Source: Bradyrhizobium sp. sGM-13 (lineage in GTDB: Bacteria; Pseudomonadota; Alphaproteobacteria; Rhizobiales; Xanthobacteraceae). From it: DNA of 64,000 nt. Location of the stretch: assembly GCF_018398875.1 (NCBI RefSeq), contig NZ_JAGWDK010000008.1, positions 124,001-188,000 on the forward strand, written 5' to 3'. Numbering within the stretch: position 1 is the stretch's first letter; each line of letters begins with the position of its first letter. The position numbers were made by a program, and so were the translations under genes. Below the pieces are notes generated by a model. That model made no database searches. It saw only the letters and a list, made by a program, of their open reading frames with translations, and had not been told where the DNA came from. This document shows, piece after piece, positions 17,958 to 27,050 of the stretch.

Positions 17958-19382
17958 TCAATATTCGCGGATGCTTTCGTCCAATCCACGCAGCAATGGA
18001 TAGAGGAAGTAAGAGATCACGCTACGTTGCCCGACCTTCATTTCCGCCGTAACGGCCATGCCGGGGATGAGCTGCGTACGGGCGGAGGGCAGCCGAAGTT
18101 GCACGTCGGACAAATCGATCAGTACGCGGTAATAGGGAACTGTCGTGCGGCGCGCAGCTTCGGCTTTAGGATCTGGCACAAATGAATCTTGGCTGATGAC
18201 GCGGACCGTCCCTGTTCCCGTCCCGTATTTCTGGAACGGGAAAGGCTCGAACTTGATCCGCACCGGCTGGCCGATTGATACCTGCCCGACATCCCTGCCC
18301 TCAACGTTGACCTCCGCCTGAAGCGGTACATCCCGCGGGACGAGCACGAAAAGCGTTTCCGCCTCGCGCACGACCGAACCGATCGTACGGCTGGCGATCT
18401 CGAGCACGATGGCGTCTGCCGGGGCCCTCAATACGATTAGTTGTCTGCGCAGTTCGACCTTCTTTAGCTCTTCCGATGCGCTGTCTCGCTTGGTCAGCGC
18501 CTCGACCAGGTCCTGGTACGCCGTGCGGCGAAAATCCTCGGCGAACACTTTCTGATCGGCTCGTGCTTTGTCGACCCGGTGGGTGTAATCGGCGATATTG
18601 CCGCGAACACGAGCCAGATTGCTTTCGACGTCGAGTCGGGCATCGCGGGAAAGCAGGAAATTCAACTTCGATCCGACTTCCTTGTCCATCAACGTGCTGC
18701 GCATTGACTCGATCGACCGCATGTTATCAAGCCGCTGCACCAGGACCGCTTCTTCGTTCTGCGCTGTCTTCAAATTGGCCTGAGCAGAAGCGATCTGCGC
18801 ATCGAAATTCTGCATCTGCGCTTCGCGCGCCGACTTCCTTTGGAGGAACATCTTGTGCTGCAGGACAGAATCGGCATCGCCGAAATCGGCCACGACATAA
18901 TCGGATCCAGCCAACTCAGCTTTCAGACGAGCAATCGATGCATCGAAAGCAGCAACCCTGTTTCGCAACTGGTCGTGATCCGCCTGCGAGAAGGTCGGAT
19001 CGAGCGTCGCCAGCAGGTCGCCGCGGTTTACCCGATCACCAGCCTTGACATGGATCTCGCGGATAACCGAGGTCTCAAGCGGCTGCACCACGAGGTTCGG
19101 GCGCATGGTAACCAGCTTGCCCTGGGCCGTTACAATCATGTCGACCTGTGACACCGTGGCCCAGGTAACCGCAGCTACAATCAGTGCAAGGATACAATAG
19201 AGCGTGAGGCGAGCGAACCGCGGCGGCGATCGTTGCTCTACCTCGATCGCATCGGACTGGAATTCGGCAATCACGCGCGGTTGTCGGGAGGCCCTGAACA
19301 GCTTTCCCCTGCGCCGCTCAACCTTTCGGGGCTGCGCCAACTGATCCGCTTTCGCAACGGCTCGCGGTTTCTCCGTCCTCAT
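17958..19382 (-). CDS. type I secretion periplasmic adaptor (HlyD family)
   Basis: A 474-residue membrane fusion protein. A basic cytoplasmic N-terminus leads to one membrane helix (LTLYCILALIVAAVTWATV, about residues 60-80), then lipoyl-type halves (VVQPLETSVIREIHVKAGD), a long coiled-coil hairpin (about 130-310) and the HlyD C-terminal signature (PGMAVTAEMKVGQRSVISYF). It links the inner-membrane ABC exporter to a TolC-like channel, which is not in the window. I choose the ATG at 19382 because it overlaps the exporter stop as ATGA; a GTG at 19430 would overlap it by 52 bases. Confidence 0.88.
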   Translation of the reverse strand: MRTEKPRAVAKADQLAQPRKVERRRGKLFRASRQPRVIAEFQSDAIEVEQRSPPRFARLTLYCILALIVAAVTWATVSQVDMIVTAQGKLVTMRPNLVVQPLETSVIREIHVKAGDRVNRGDLLATLDPTFSQADHDQLRNRVAAFDASIARLKAELAGSDYVVADFGDADSVLQHKMFLQRKSAREAQMQNFDAQIASAQANLKTAQNEEAVLVQRLDNMRSIESMRSTLMDKEVGSKLNFLLSRDARLDVESNLARVRGNIADYTHRVDKARADQKVFAEDFRRTAYQDLVEALTKRDSASEELKKVELRRQLIVLRAPADAIVLEIASRTIGSVVREAETLFVLVPRDVPLQAEVNVEGRDVGQVSIGQPVRIKFEPFPFQKYGTGTGTVRVISQDSFVPDPKAEAARRTTVPYYRVLIDLSDVQLRLPSARTQLIPGMAVTAEMKVGQRSVISYFLYPLLRGLDESIREY

Positions 19383-21586
19383 GCGATTTGCTTCGTCTGT
19401 TGGTTCCAGAGATGTCGGTAGATCGTGCACTTCGAAAGCAAATGATCGTGACGATCCACGTCAACGATCTGACCACGGTCGATCACCAGGATTTCGTTGG
19501 CGTCCGCGAGCATCGACAGCCGATGCGAAACGATAATAACGGTTCGTCCCTCGGCGATCCGTCGCAAATTGCGGCGGATGATCATCTCGCTCTCGGAATC
19601 GAGTGCACTGGTCGCCTCATCGAGAATGAGAATACGGGGGTCGGTGATGAGTGCCCGCGCGATCGCGAGACGTTGCTTCTGACCGCCCGACAGGTTTGAA
19701 CCGTTCTCTTCAATCATCGTATCGAAGCCACGCGGCAAGCGCTCGATGAACTCGTCGGCGCCGGCGAGCTGCGCGGCCCTTACTACTTCGGCAAACGTCG
19801 CATCGCGCTTCACGCAGGCGATGTTGTCTCGAACCGTACCTCGAAACAGAAAACTGTCCTGCAGAACTACGCCGAGATTCCGGCGCAGATGCTCGAGCTC
19901 GAGCTCCCGGGAATCGTAGCCGTCGATCCGCAGCAAGCCCTGCTGCACCGGATACATTCCAGCAATCAGGCGCGTGAGCGTTGTCTTGCCCGAGCCGCTT
20001 CGGCCGACTATTCCGAATACGGAGCCGGGCGCAATCGAGAACGACACGTCATTCAACGCCGGCGCACCTTCGGCGCCGTACCGAAAGGAGACGTTTTCGA
20101 ACTCGATTTTCCCGGTCAGATCCGGCCGCAATCCGTCGCGGTTGCCGTCCCTTTCCGGCTTTTGGTTCATCACCTCGCCTAGCATTTTAACGGCCAGGGC
20201 GACTTCCTGATATTCATGAACCATGGTGACCATTTGAACCAGCGGCCCAGAAACCCGTCCCGCCAGCATATTGAAGGCTACCAGTGCGCCGATGGTCAAT
20301 TCGCCGCTAAAGACGTCGAGCGCACCCAGGCCAATGATCCCAAGCGTCATCATCTTCTCGAGAAATCCGGTGACCGCCTGGGCGGTCGCCGAAATCTTCT
20401 CGACTCCGAAACGCATGGACACCGCTTGTGCACAGCGGTCGTCCCAAGTCTTGCCCTGCAATGGCTCCATGGCCAGTGACTTCACGGTGCGCATGCCGTG
20501 TACGGTCTCGACCAGCAGCGCCTGCCGCGCACCCTCCGCTTGGTACAAGTCATAAAGTCGTCGGCGGAATGGCCCCATCAACAAGGCAACAACGAGACCG
20601 CTGAGAGCGGTGAAGGCCAGAACGACAGAGGTCAGCTTCAAGCTGTAGAGCGCCAGTACCGGGATGAACACCAATAGCGACAACGCGTCGAGAGTTGTCA
20701 GGAAGAGCCGCCCCGTCAGGAATTCACGAATTCGCCCCGCCTGCTGCATATGCTTCACGAGAACGCCGGCCGAAATGTGCTCGAAGAAAGTTACAGGCAG
20801 GCCGAGCAGATGGCCGAATGTCTTGGTCGCTATGCGGATGTCGACCTTGTTCGTCGCATAGAGCAGCAGGTAGCGCCGCAGGAAACCGAATATCGCATCG
20901 AAAGCCAGCGCAGCGGCGGCGCCGGCCGCCAGTACGTAAAGCGTGGTAAAGCTCTCATGCACCAGGACTTTGTCGATGACTAACTGAAAGAAGATGGGGA
21001 GCGCGAGACCAAGCGCGTAAAGCAGCAGGGCACAAATGGCGACATCGGTGAACAGCCGCCACTGACGCAGCAGGTCGGGGACGAACCAGCGAAGCCCGAA
21101 TTTCTTCCGGCCGTCCGACAATATGTTTTCGCGTTTTATCAGAATGGCGTCCCCCCGCCATCGCGCGCAAAATTGCTCTTGGCCAACGACGAGCGGCTCA
21201 TTCTGACGCTCGGCAAGCGGGTCAAAAACAACAACCGCCGCGGTGCCATCAGACATCTCCGCAGCGCGAAGAACGACGACCCAATTACCGTTCGAGAGGC
21301 GGAGCATAACCGGGTATGCCTGCCCCATCCGGAAGAGAACGCCCCAATCAAGCTGGGTGGCCTGCGCGCGCAGGCCCGCCTCCTTCGCCATCCGAAGCAA
21401 GAGGTCCACCGACGTCGGAGTGCCGTCGACCGCATAGCCATGCCGCAGGCGCTCGGCCGGCAGATCGATGCCGTGGTGGGTGGCCACCCTGGCAAGGCAG
21501 TCTAGCGCGGTCTGCGGACACGTGTCCTTCGACGCCACTTCCAACGCGCCAGCACTATCGGTTTCAGCGGAAATTGCTTGAGACAT
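19379..21586 (-). CDS. type I secretion ABC exporter with C39-like domain (HlyB family)
   Basis: About 735 residues. The N-terminal C39-like domain keeps a Cys (TALDCLARVATHHG), but the usual catalytic His position reads GNWVVV instead of GHF/W, so it is probably an inactive, substrate-docking domain as in HlyB. Five or six membrane helices follow (about 150-440). The ATPase has VGRSGSGKTTLTRL (Walker A), LSGGQKQRLAIARAL (signature) and ILILDEATSALDSE (Walker B). Start: the ATG at 21586 gives only a short overlap with the upstream gene; an ATG at 21670 would overlap it by over 100 bases. Likely substrates are the proteins at 31543 and 34763. Confidence 0.88.
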   Translation of the reverse strand: MSQAISAETDSAGALEVASKDTCPQTALDCLARVATHHGIDLPAERLRHGYAVDGTPTSVDLLLRMAKEAGLRAQATQLDWGVLFRMGQAYPVMLRLSNGNWVVVLRAAEMSDGTAAVVVFDPLAERQNEPLVVGQEQFCARWRGDAILIKRENILSDGRKKFGLRWFVPDLLRQWRLFTDVAICALLLYALGLALPIFFQLVIDKVLVHESFTTLYVLAAGAAAALAFDAIFGFLRRYLLLYATNKVDIRIATKTFGHLLGLPVTFFEHISAGVLVKHMQQAGRIREFLTGRLFLTTLDALSLLVFIPVLALYSLKLTSVVLAFTALSGLVVALLMGPFRRRLYDLYQAEGARQALLVETVHGMRTVKSLAMEPLQGKTWDDRCAQAVSMRFGVEKISATAQAVTGFLEKMMTLGIIGLGALDVFSGELTIGALVAFNMLAGRVSGPLVQMVTMVHEYQEVALAVKMLGEVMNQKPERDGNRDGLRPDLTGKIEFENVSFRYGAEGAPALNDVSFSIAPGSVFGIVGRSGSGKTTLTRLIAGMYPVQQGLLRIDGYDSRELELEHLRRNLGVVLQDSFLFRGTVRDNIACVKRDATFAEVVRAAQLAGADEFIERLPRGFDTMIEENGSNLSGGQKQRLAIARALITDPRILILDEATSALDSESEMIIRRNLRRIAEGRTVIIVSHRLSMLADANEILVIDRGQIVDVDRHDHLLSKCTIYRHLWNQQTKQIA

Positions 21587-21875
21587 TCGGAGACCGTGGG
21601 CTATTCGGAGTAGGCTGCCCCGTAGGTGAACCAGCATGTGACGGGTCGGTGCGCCGAACTGCGCCAGCATCGACCAGGCCCTGAAGCGCCTTCTGCATCA
21701 CCTCGACCGAGTTCGCGAACGACTCCACCGAGAAGATCAGTCTTTGACGGAATACCCGCTTCGGAGCGTTGCTGGCGTCCCGTTCCGTTGGTGAAAGGCT
21801 GAACAGGTCAACACGTACGATCGAGCCGCCCACGGTGATTTCGCTAATCCCGTCCGTAAAGAGTTCCGTGTCCAT
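21564..21875 (-). CDS. small conserved protein of the secretion operon
   Basis: A 103-residue soluble protein with no recognised domain. The first part (ITVGGSIVRVDLFSLSPTER) looks like a beta-rich module, and the middle (LIFSVESFANSVEVMQKALQ) like a helix. The tail is Pro/Ser-rich. AGGAG lies eight bases ahead of the ATG. It overlaps the exporter start by about 23 bases, so it is the first gene of the operon with the ABC exporter and adaptor. The tight coupling suggests a role in expression or assembly of the exporter or in substrate handling, which is inference only. Confidence 0.65.
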   Translation of the reverse strand: MDTELFTDGISEITVGGSIVRVDLFSLSPTERDASNAPKRVFRQRLIFSVESFANSVEVMQKALQGLVDAGAVRRTDPSHAGSPTGQPTPNSPRSPNVSSNFR

Positions 21876-22741
21876 TGTGGTGACTCCTATGCTGCCAATT
21901 CTGGCCTGATGATTGGGTCAGCGCCGTAGCTGATCGAATTGAAGCGTCGGTCGCAAACAGCCTCGAACCGCCGCAGATAGGTGCCTGTGTCCGAGGCTAA
22001 ATCGTAAAGGCGGATCGGAAAGCATTTTGCATCAGCAGCATGGCAACCCGACGGAATAATAATTACATTAATCTGTATTTAATAGAGCCGTCAATTCGAT
22101 TCTAAAAATTAAATGAAGTATCCTTTATAGGGACGCGATTGGGCTGATTTCAATGAGCGGCGGCGGCGGAGTGCCATTCTGAACGATGGATCCATTTACC
22201 ATCTGCAGCCGCAAGATAAGGAATAGCGGCGAGCGGCGGTTCCAAAATTAACATCCTGAGCGCCTATCAAGCTTAATCAAGGAGTTTTGTTGCAGGCGAT
22301 TGGGCTCTCGCTAAGTTGCAGCACATGCCAAAGCGCGATAGGCCGCACATGAAGGATGATCTGACGGTTCGTTACGAGGAAATTCTCCGCCTGCGAGAAG
22401 AACTCGAGAGGCTGCTCGCCCGGTCAAAACAACCACATTCCCGGAAAAAATCGAATTCTCGCAAAACCCCTAATCGCTCGCGCGATTGAACCGTCATATT
22501 CCCCCGAGCAACGGCTATCCCGCAACCGTGCCGGGCATGTTGCAGCGGAGCTTAGCTTGTCCAAGCAGTGCCGGCCATGTTCATGGATGGTACTTCCGAT
22601 CCGCGGCAGATGGTCACGCCGCCCGAAATTCAATCTGCCTCACCTCTTTGGTCCATGCCTTTGAGCCACGGCGTATTGGAAGCGTCACATTAACTATCAT
22701 CATTTAATTTGGACACCAGATTTCTTTCCTGTTATATTTAA
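21876..22741. promoter_or_regulatory. divergent regulatory region between secretion and export genes
   Basis: These 866 bases separate the minus-strand secretion operon from the plus-strand co-polymerase gene. AT-rich blocks lie at 22050-22130 (TAATAATTACATTAATC, TATTTAATAG) and 22690-22741 (CATTTAATTTGGACAC). They are probable promoters with AT-binding regulator sites. One small gene (22325) is embedded. No SD is seen ahead of the ATG at 22742. Confidence 0.4.
22325..22489 (+). CDS. 54-residue MPKR-family small basic protein
   Basis: The ORF begins MPKRDRPHMKDDL, contains a helical segment RYEEILRLREELERLL and ends in an Arg/Ser/Lys-rich tail. A second protein at 57699 has the same plan (MPKR start, then QYEELIRLRAEVAGLL, then a basic tail), which supports it as a real gene. 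The heptad-like Leu pattern suggests a short coiled coil; the basic tail may bind nucleic acid. Function unknown. Confidence 0.55.
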   Translation: MPKRDRPHMKDDLTVRYEEILRLREELERLLARSKQPHSRKKSNSRKTPNRSRD

Positions 22742-25183
22742 ATGCCTCAAATCCTCGGCCGGAGGCTTCCACCGGCGTCCGGCCCCACACAATTACCGGT
22801 GCGGCCGCCGGGCGGCGAGATCACAGGCGGCGCAGCGAGCACCGAAATGCTTCAAACCAACATGTTACAAGCCGAAAAAACCCGCGGTCCTCAGATCGAT
22901 GCGAGGTATAGCGATAATGCCGGATCCGGCGGCATGGCCGAGATTGTCAATTTCGCGCTGGGGCTACTGCGACGCCAATACCTTGTGATCATCATCACAG
23001 CGGTGTTCGCAATAACGTCCTGCATAATCTATCTGCGGATCACTCCACCGACCTATACCGCACACGTGCAGGTCCTCTTGGCAAACCCCAAGCCAGAGTT
23101 CGTACAGCAGCAGTCGATACTTGCAGACCCAACCTTCGACCGCACGCAGGTCGAGACACAGATTCAGCTGGTCAGATCGAGCGCAATCGCGACATCAGTC
23201 ATCACTCAGCTTAACCTTGTCAACGACCCGGATATCAGCGGTCTCGGCCCCTCGCTGTCCTCGTTGTTGTGGCGTGGGCCACGAACATGGAACTCGACCC
23301 TGGAGCAATCTAAAGCAGACACTCCGGCGAGATTGTCCGATGCCGCTATCACTGCATTCCAGGACCGGCTCTCAGCAAGTCGGGTCGGCATGAGCAGCAT
23401 TCTTGAGATCAGCTTCACTTCGAGCAACCCCGAACGGGCCGCGGAAATCGCAAATGCAGTTGCAAAGACATACATCACGGAACAACTTAATGCGAAATTC
23501 GAAGCCAATCGAACTGCAACAACCTGGCTGCAGGACAGGTTGCGCGATCTTGGCGACCAAGCAAGCAATGCTGAACAAGAAGTTAATCGATACAAGTCTC
23601 GGAACAACATCGTTTCGTCGGACGGAAAGTCGATCGACGACCAGCAGGTCAGCGATCTCAATAATCGATTGAGCGCCGCTCGGGCTCAGGTGACCGAAAA
23701 TTCGGCCAGGTTAAACCAGTACGAAAGTATACTGCGCAGCAACCCAGCCAATTTGTCTTCGATTGGCACTCTGGAGGCAGCGGGCTCCGATGTCTTGAGC
23801 AATCCGATTATAAACAACCTCCGACAGCAGTATCTCGAGCTGATGAGACGCGAAAATGAGTACGCGGCCAGATTTGGACGTAACCATCAGGCCGTACTCA
23901 CCATCCGGGATCGCATGCAGAATTTGCGTTCATCGATTCTTGAGGAAGTCAGAAGAGTTGCCGAAACCAGTCGAAACGACCTAGAGGTTGCCAAGCAGCG
24001 ACAGCAAGATATTGAGAAACAGCTGACCCAAGCCGTGCAGCAATCGCGCGCAACGGGTGCAGCTGAATTGGCCATAAGGGAGCTGGACAGTCGTGCAAAG
24101 GGATTGCGCAGCCTATCTGACATTTTCCAGCAGCGCTACGTGGGCTCCAAGCAACAGGAGACTTTTCCCATCACCGAGACGAGGGTGATCCAGCCTGCGT
24201 CGCCGCCGCAGAGCAAGAACAAGCCGAAAAGCAAGATGGTCATGGCGATGGGCTTGATTGGCGGCATCGGTTTCGGGGTCATGTTAGGCTTGTTCCGAGA
24301 GCTAATGGATCGCGTCTTTCGCACCTCCGCGCAGATTGAAGCTGAACTGGGGCTGCCATGCCTCGCGTTGGTGCCAGGGCTCGTCTTGCCGCAATCGCCA
24401 ATGCGCAGAGCCAAATCGCGTCCGACCGATGGGGATATGGGGCAGCGAACTATTGCGAGGGATTCGGCTATCCACCGCGCCGTCATCGACAGGCCGCTAT
24501 CGAGGTTCGCCGAAGCGATACGTTCGATCAAGCTGGCAATCGACCTGAACGCAACCAAGACCTCAAACCAGGTCATTGGCTTCACCTCAGCTCTGCCCAA
24601 TGAGGGCAAGACAACGATTGCAGCTTCCCTGGCGCAGCTCGTTGGGCACGGTGGAAAGAGCGTCATCATCGTCGACTGCGACCTGAGGAATCCCTCGCTG
24701 TCTTCCAGTCTCGCACCACATGCAGCCGCCGGCATAATCGAGGTCACCAATGGCAGTCAATCGATAGAAGAGACCGTTTGGCGGGACCCGACGACGAACC
24801 TGGCCTTCTTGCCGGCCGTTCGGCGGAGCGATGTACTGCATAGCAGCGAACTTCTTTCGACCGATGCGATGCACAAGCTCTTCGACCGGTTGCGGGCGAG
24901 TTATGACTACGTCATCGTCGATCTTCCGCCCCTGACTCCCCTGGTCGACGTTCGCGCGACAACACAGCTCGTCGACCACTTTATCCTCGTCGTCGAATGG
25001 GGACAGACGAAGATCGACGTCGTCAAGCACGCCCTCCACACCGCACCTACCATCCACGACAGCCTGATCGGCACCGTCCTCAACAAAACCGACATCAAAG
25101 CAATGGCTCGCTACGACAGCTATCTGCGCGACTACTACAGCGACGACCACTGCGCCCGCTACGGCCTATCCAATTCCGGCTAA
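22742..25183 (+). CDS. polysaccharide co-polymerase with BY-kinase domain (Wzc/ExoP-like)
   Basis: An 813-residue inner-membrane protein. A first membrane helix (about 80-100, YLVIIITAVFAITSCIIYL) opens a Wzz-type periplasmic domain with long coiled coils (about 240-460). A second helix follows near 500 (AMGLIGGIGFGVMLGLF). The cytoplasmic kinase has SALPNEGKTT (Walker A, about 616), VIIVDCDLRNPS (Walker A', about 641) and VIVDLPPL (Walker B, about 724). The C-terminus has a Tyr cluster (YDSYLRDYYSDD) for autophosphorylation. It controls chain length and export. Start uncertain: no SD precedes this ATG, and a Met near residue 65 is possible. Confidence 0.88.
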   Translation: MPQILGRRLPPASGPTQLPVRPPGGEITGGAASTEMLQTNMLQAEKTRGPQIDARYSDNAGSGGMAEIVNFALGLLRRQYLVIIITAVFAITSCIIYLRITPPTYTAHVQVLLANPKPEFVQQQSILADPTFDRTQVETQIQLVRSSAIATSVITQLNLVNDPDISGLGPSLSSLLWRGPRTWNSTLEQSKADTPARLSDAAITAFQDRLSASRVGMSSILEISFTSSNPERAAEIANAVAKTYITEQLNAKFEANRTATTWLQDRLRDLGDQASNAEQEVNRYKSRNNIVSSDGKSIDDQQVSDLNNRLSAARAQVTENSARLNQYESILRSNPANLSSIGTLEAAGSDVLSNPIINNLRQQYLELMRRENEYAARFGRNHQAVLTIRDRMQNLRSSILEEVRRVAETSRNDLEVAKQRQQDIEKQLTQAVQQSRATGAAELAIRELDSRAKGLRSLSDIFQQRYVGSKQQETFPITETRVIQPASPPQSKNKPKSKMVMAMGLIGGIGFGVMLGLFRELMDRVFRTSAQIEAELGLPCLALVPGLVLPQSPMRRAKSRPTDGDMGQRTIARDSAIHRAVIDRPLSRFAEAIRSIKLAIDLNATKTSNQVIGFTSALPNEGKTTIAASLAQLVGHGGKSVIIVDCDLRNPSLSSSLAPHAAAGIIEVTNGSQSIEETVWRDPTTNLAFLPAVRRSDVLHSSELLSTDAMHKLFDRLRASYDYVIVDLPPLTPLVDVRATTQLVDHFILVVEWGQTKIDVVKHALHTAPTIHDSLIGTVLNKTDIKAMARYDSYLRDYYSDDHCARYGLSNSG

Positions 25184-25341
25184 GCAGGGATTTGTTATTC
25201 AATCTCGGCGATAATTAGTTGTTCGCGCCGGCCCGCAACTGTTGCAGGCCCGCAACACACGGGGACTGCTTTTCAGTTAGATAGACGAACAGGCTGGCTC
25301 GATTCGCCGGGCAGTGCCAACGTGCCGCCATTGGTCTCAGT

Positions 25342-26604
25342 TTGATAGTTGGGGGAACGGCTCTGATCCGGACGCTGCAAATCGGGGCGAGAATCGCGGT
25401 CGGCATTATGACCCTGTTCTGTGCCGGATGTATCATCACGCCGGGTAGCGGCCCGTTGGGCGCTGACGTCCAGAGAGCCAAGGAAGGCAGCGAGCCGGCC
25501 GCCCTCCCCTACGCGCTGGTCAAGCTGACCCCGGAAGTCGTCAACATTCTTGGAAACCATATACCCAGGCTGTCCACGGCGTTTGCCGCTCAAACGCCGC
25601 CGAAAGCATTTCGCTTCGGGATCGGCGACATTGTCAGTGTCACTATTTTTGAGGCCGCAGCCGGCGGTCTTTTCACGTCCGAAGCGGGCGTTCGCGCTGG
25701 CAACTTTGTCACTATTCCCAACCAAGCGGTCGACGAACAAGGCAATATCTCGGTTCCATACGCGGGTTCTATTCGGGCCAAGGGCCGCACGCCCTTCGAG
25801 ATTAGCCAGGAGATCACGGACAAACTCAAGGCTCGCGCCCTTGAACCGCAAGTCGTCGTCAACCTCGCGACGCAAAACACTTCTTTGATCACCGTCCTAG
25901 GGGACGTGCGAGCCGCCGGACGTTTTCCAGCCAGTCCCTCTGGTGAACGCGTCCTCGATGCGATCGCACGTGCGGGCGGCCCATCTGCGCAAGGCTACGA
26001 CACCTGGGTCTCACTCAAACGGATGGGACATCGTGCGAGCGTGCCGTTTGGCGCGCTCATGTATGAGCCCGCCAATGACATTTATGTACTCCCCAACGAT
26101 GTCATCTACCTATTCAATATGCCGCAGACCTTCGTCGGGTTTGGCGCCGGCGGGACCCAAGGCCTATTCAAGTTCGACGCCTGGCGCCTGTCATTGGCCG
26201 AGGCAATCGGAAAACAAGGCGGACTGAATGACTCTCAAGCCGATCCAGCGTCGGTGTATTTATACCGCGGTGAAACGCGAGCGATTGCTAAAGAGATAGG
26301 TATCGACGTCACACCGTTTCAGGGCGAGATCATTCCCATCATATTTCACGTGAACCTCCGAGATCCCTCGGGCTATTTCCTTGCCCAGTCATTCCAGATG
26401 CGGAACAAGGACGTCATCTACACATCTAACTCGGTTAGCGTGGAGACCACAAAATTCTTGGTCTTCCTGAGAACCATCATGGCGACCGTGAACGACCCGA
26501 TCATCTACGCAACCAACTTCTTTGCTCTCAAAGCTGCTGCTTCCGGCACCGGAACGACGACGATCATCACAACGCCGCCGCCGATTACCACCACGACCCC
26601 ATAA
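25342..26604 (+). CDS. polysaccharide export lipoprotein (Wza/OMA family)
   Basis: About 420 residues. A hydrophobic N-terminus ends in LFCAGC, a lipobox-like site for lipidation. FRFGIGDIVSVTIFE begins the Poly_export domain, with GNISVPYAGSIRAKGRT, and SLBB-like segments follow (TVLGDVRAAGRFPAS, GGLNDSQADPASVYLYR). The C-terminus is Thr/Pro-rich (TTTIITTPPPITTTTP), which is odd. It would form the outer-membrane channel with the co-polymerase encoded 158 bases upstream. The TTG start lacks a clear SD and is uncertain. Confidence 0.85.
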   Translation: MIVGGTALIRTLQIGARIAVGIMTLFCAGCIITPGSGPLGADVQRAKEGSEPAALPYALVKLTPEVVNILGNHIPRLSTAFAAQTPPKAFRFGIGDIVSVTIFEAAAGGLFTSEAGVRAGNFVTIPNQAVDEQGNISVPYAGSIRAKGRTPFEISQEITDKLKARALEPQVVVNLATQNTSLITVLGDVRAAGRFPASPSGERVLDAIARAGGPSAQGYDTWVSLKRMGHRASVPFGALMYEPANDIYVLPNDVIYLFNMPQTFVGFGAGGTQGLFKFDAWRLSLAEAIGKQGGLNDSQADPASVYLYRGETRAIAKEIGIDVTPFQGEIIPIIFHVNLRDPSGYFLAQSFQMRNKDVIYTSNSVSVETTKFLVFLRTIMATVNDPIIYATNFFALKAAASGTGTTTIITTPPPITTTTP

Positions 26605-27050
26605 TCGTTGAGTCCCGGCTGAACAACCGGAACACGCGGCCTGATGCGGCCAATAGATCTGAGTATCGGTGCGGGGTCGCAAGTGACCGTGCCGGCGGCT
26701 TCCGCCAAGGAACTGCTCTTCGTTTGGTTGTCCTACTCGCGCCATAGCGGCGCAACATCGCTCAGCCACGCTGCATAACGACTTGCCCCGCGGGCAACCG
26801 ACGCTGACCGAAGGGCGACCAGTATTTGGGCAGATCGATCCCACGAGGATCATCATCAGCGGCGGGCGACGCGACGCCCCACTACGATTTGCTGCATCGA
26901 TCATTCCCCGGAGAAACCGGTCCCGCTATAATCAGCGCCCCAAAAAATAACCCGACTCATTTAATTCGACGCGGTTTTTGCTTGATTTATTTAAAGCGTT
27001 AATAATAGATTAAACTTATTACAGAAAGCCTCGAACAGTCTGGTTCTGGC
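26605..27050. promoter_or_regulatory. intergenic region upstream of the initiating transferase
   Basis: No gene is seen. From about 26940 to 27035 the DNA is AT-rich (AAAAAATAACC, CATTTAATTCG, GATTTATTTAAAG, TTAATAATAGATTAAAC). This probably contains the promoter of the gene at 27051. Confidence 0.4.
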
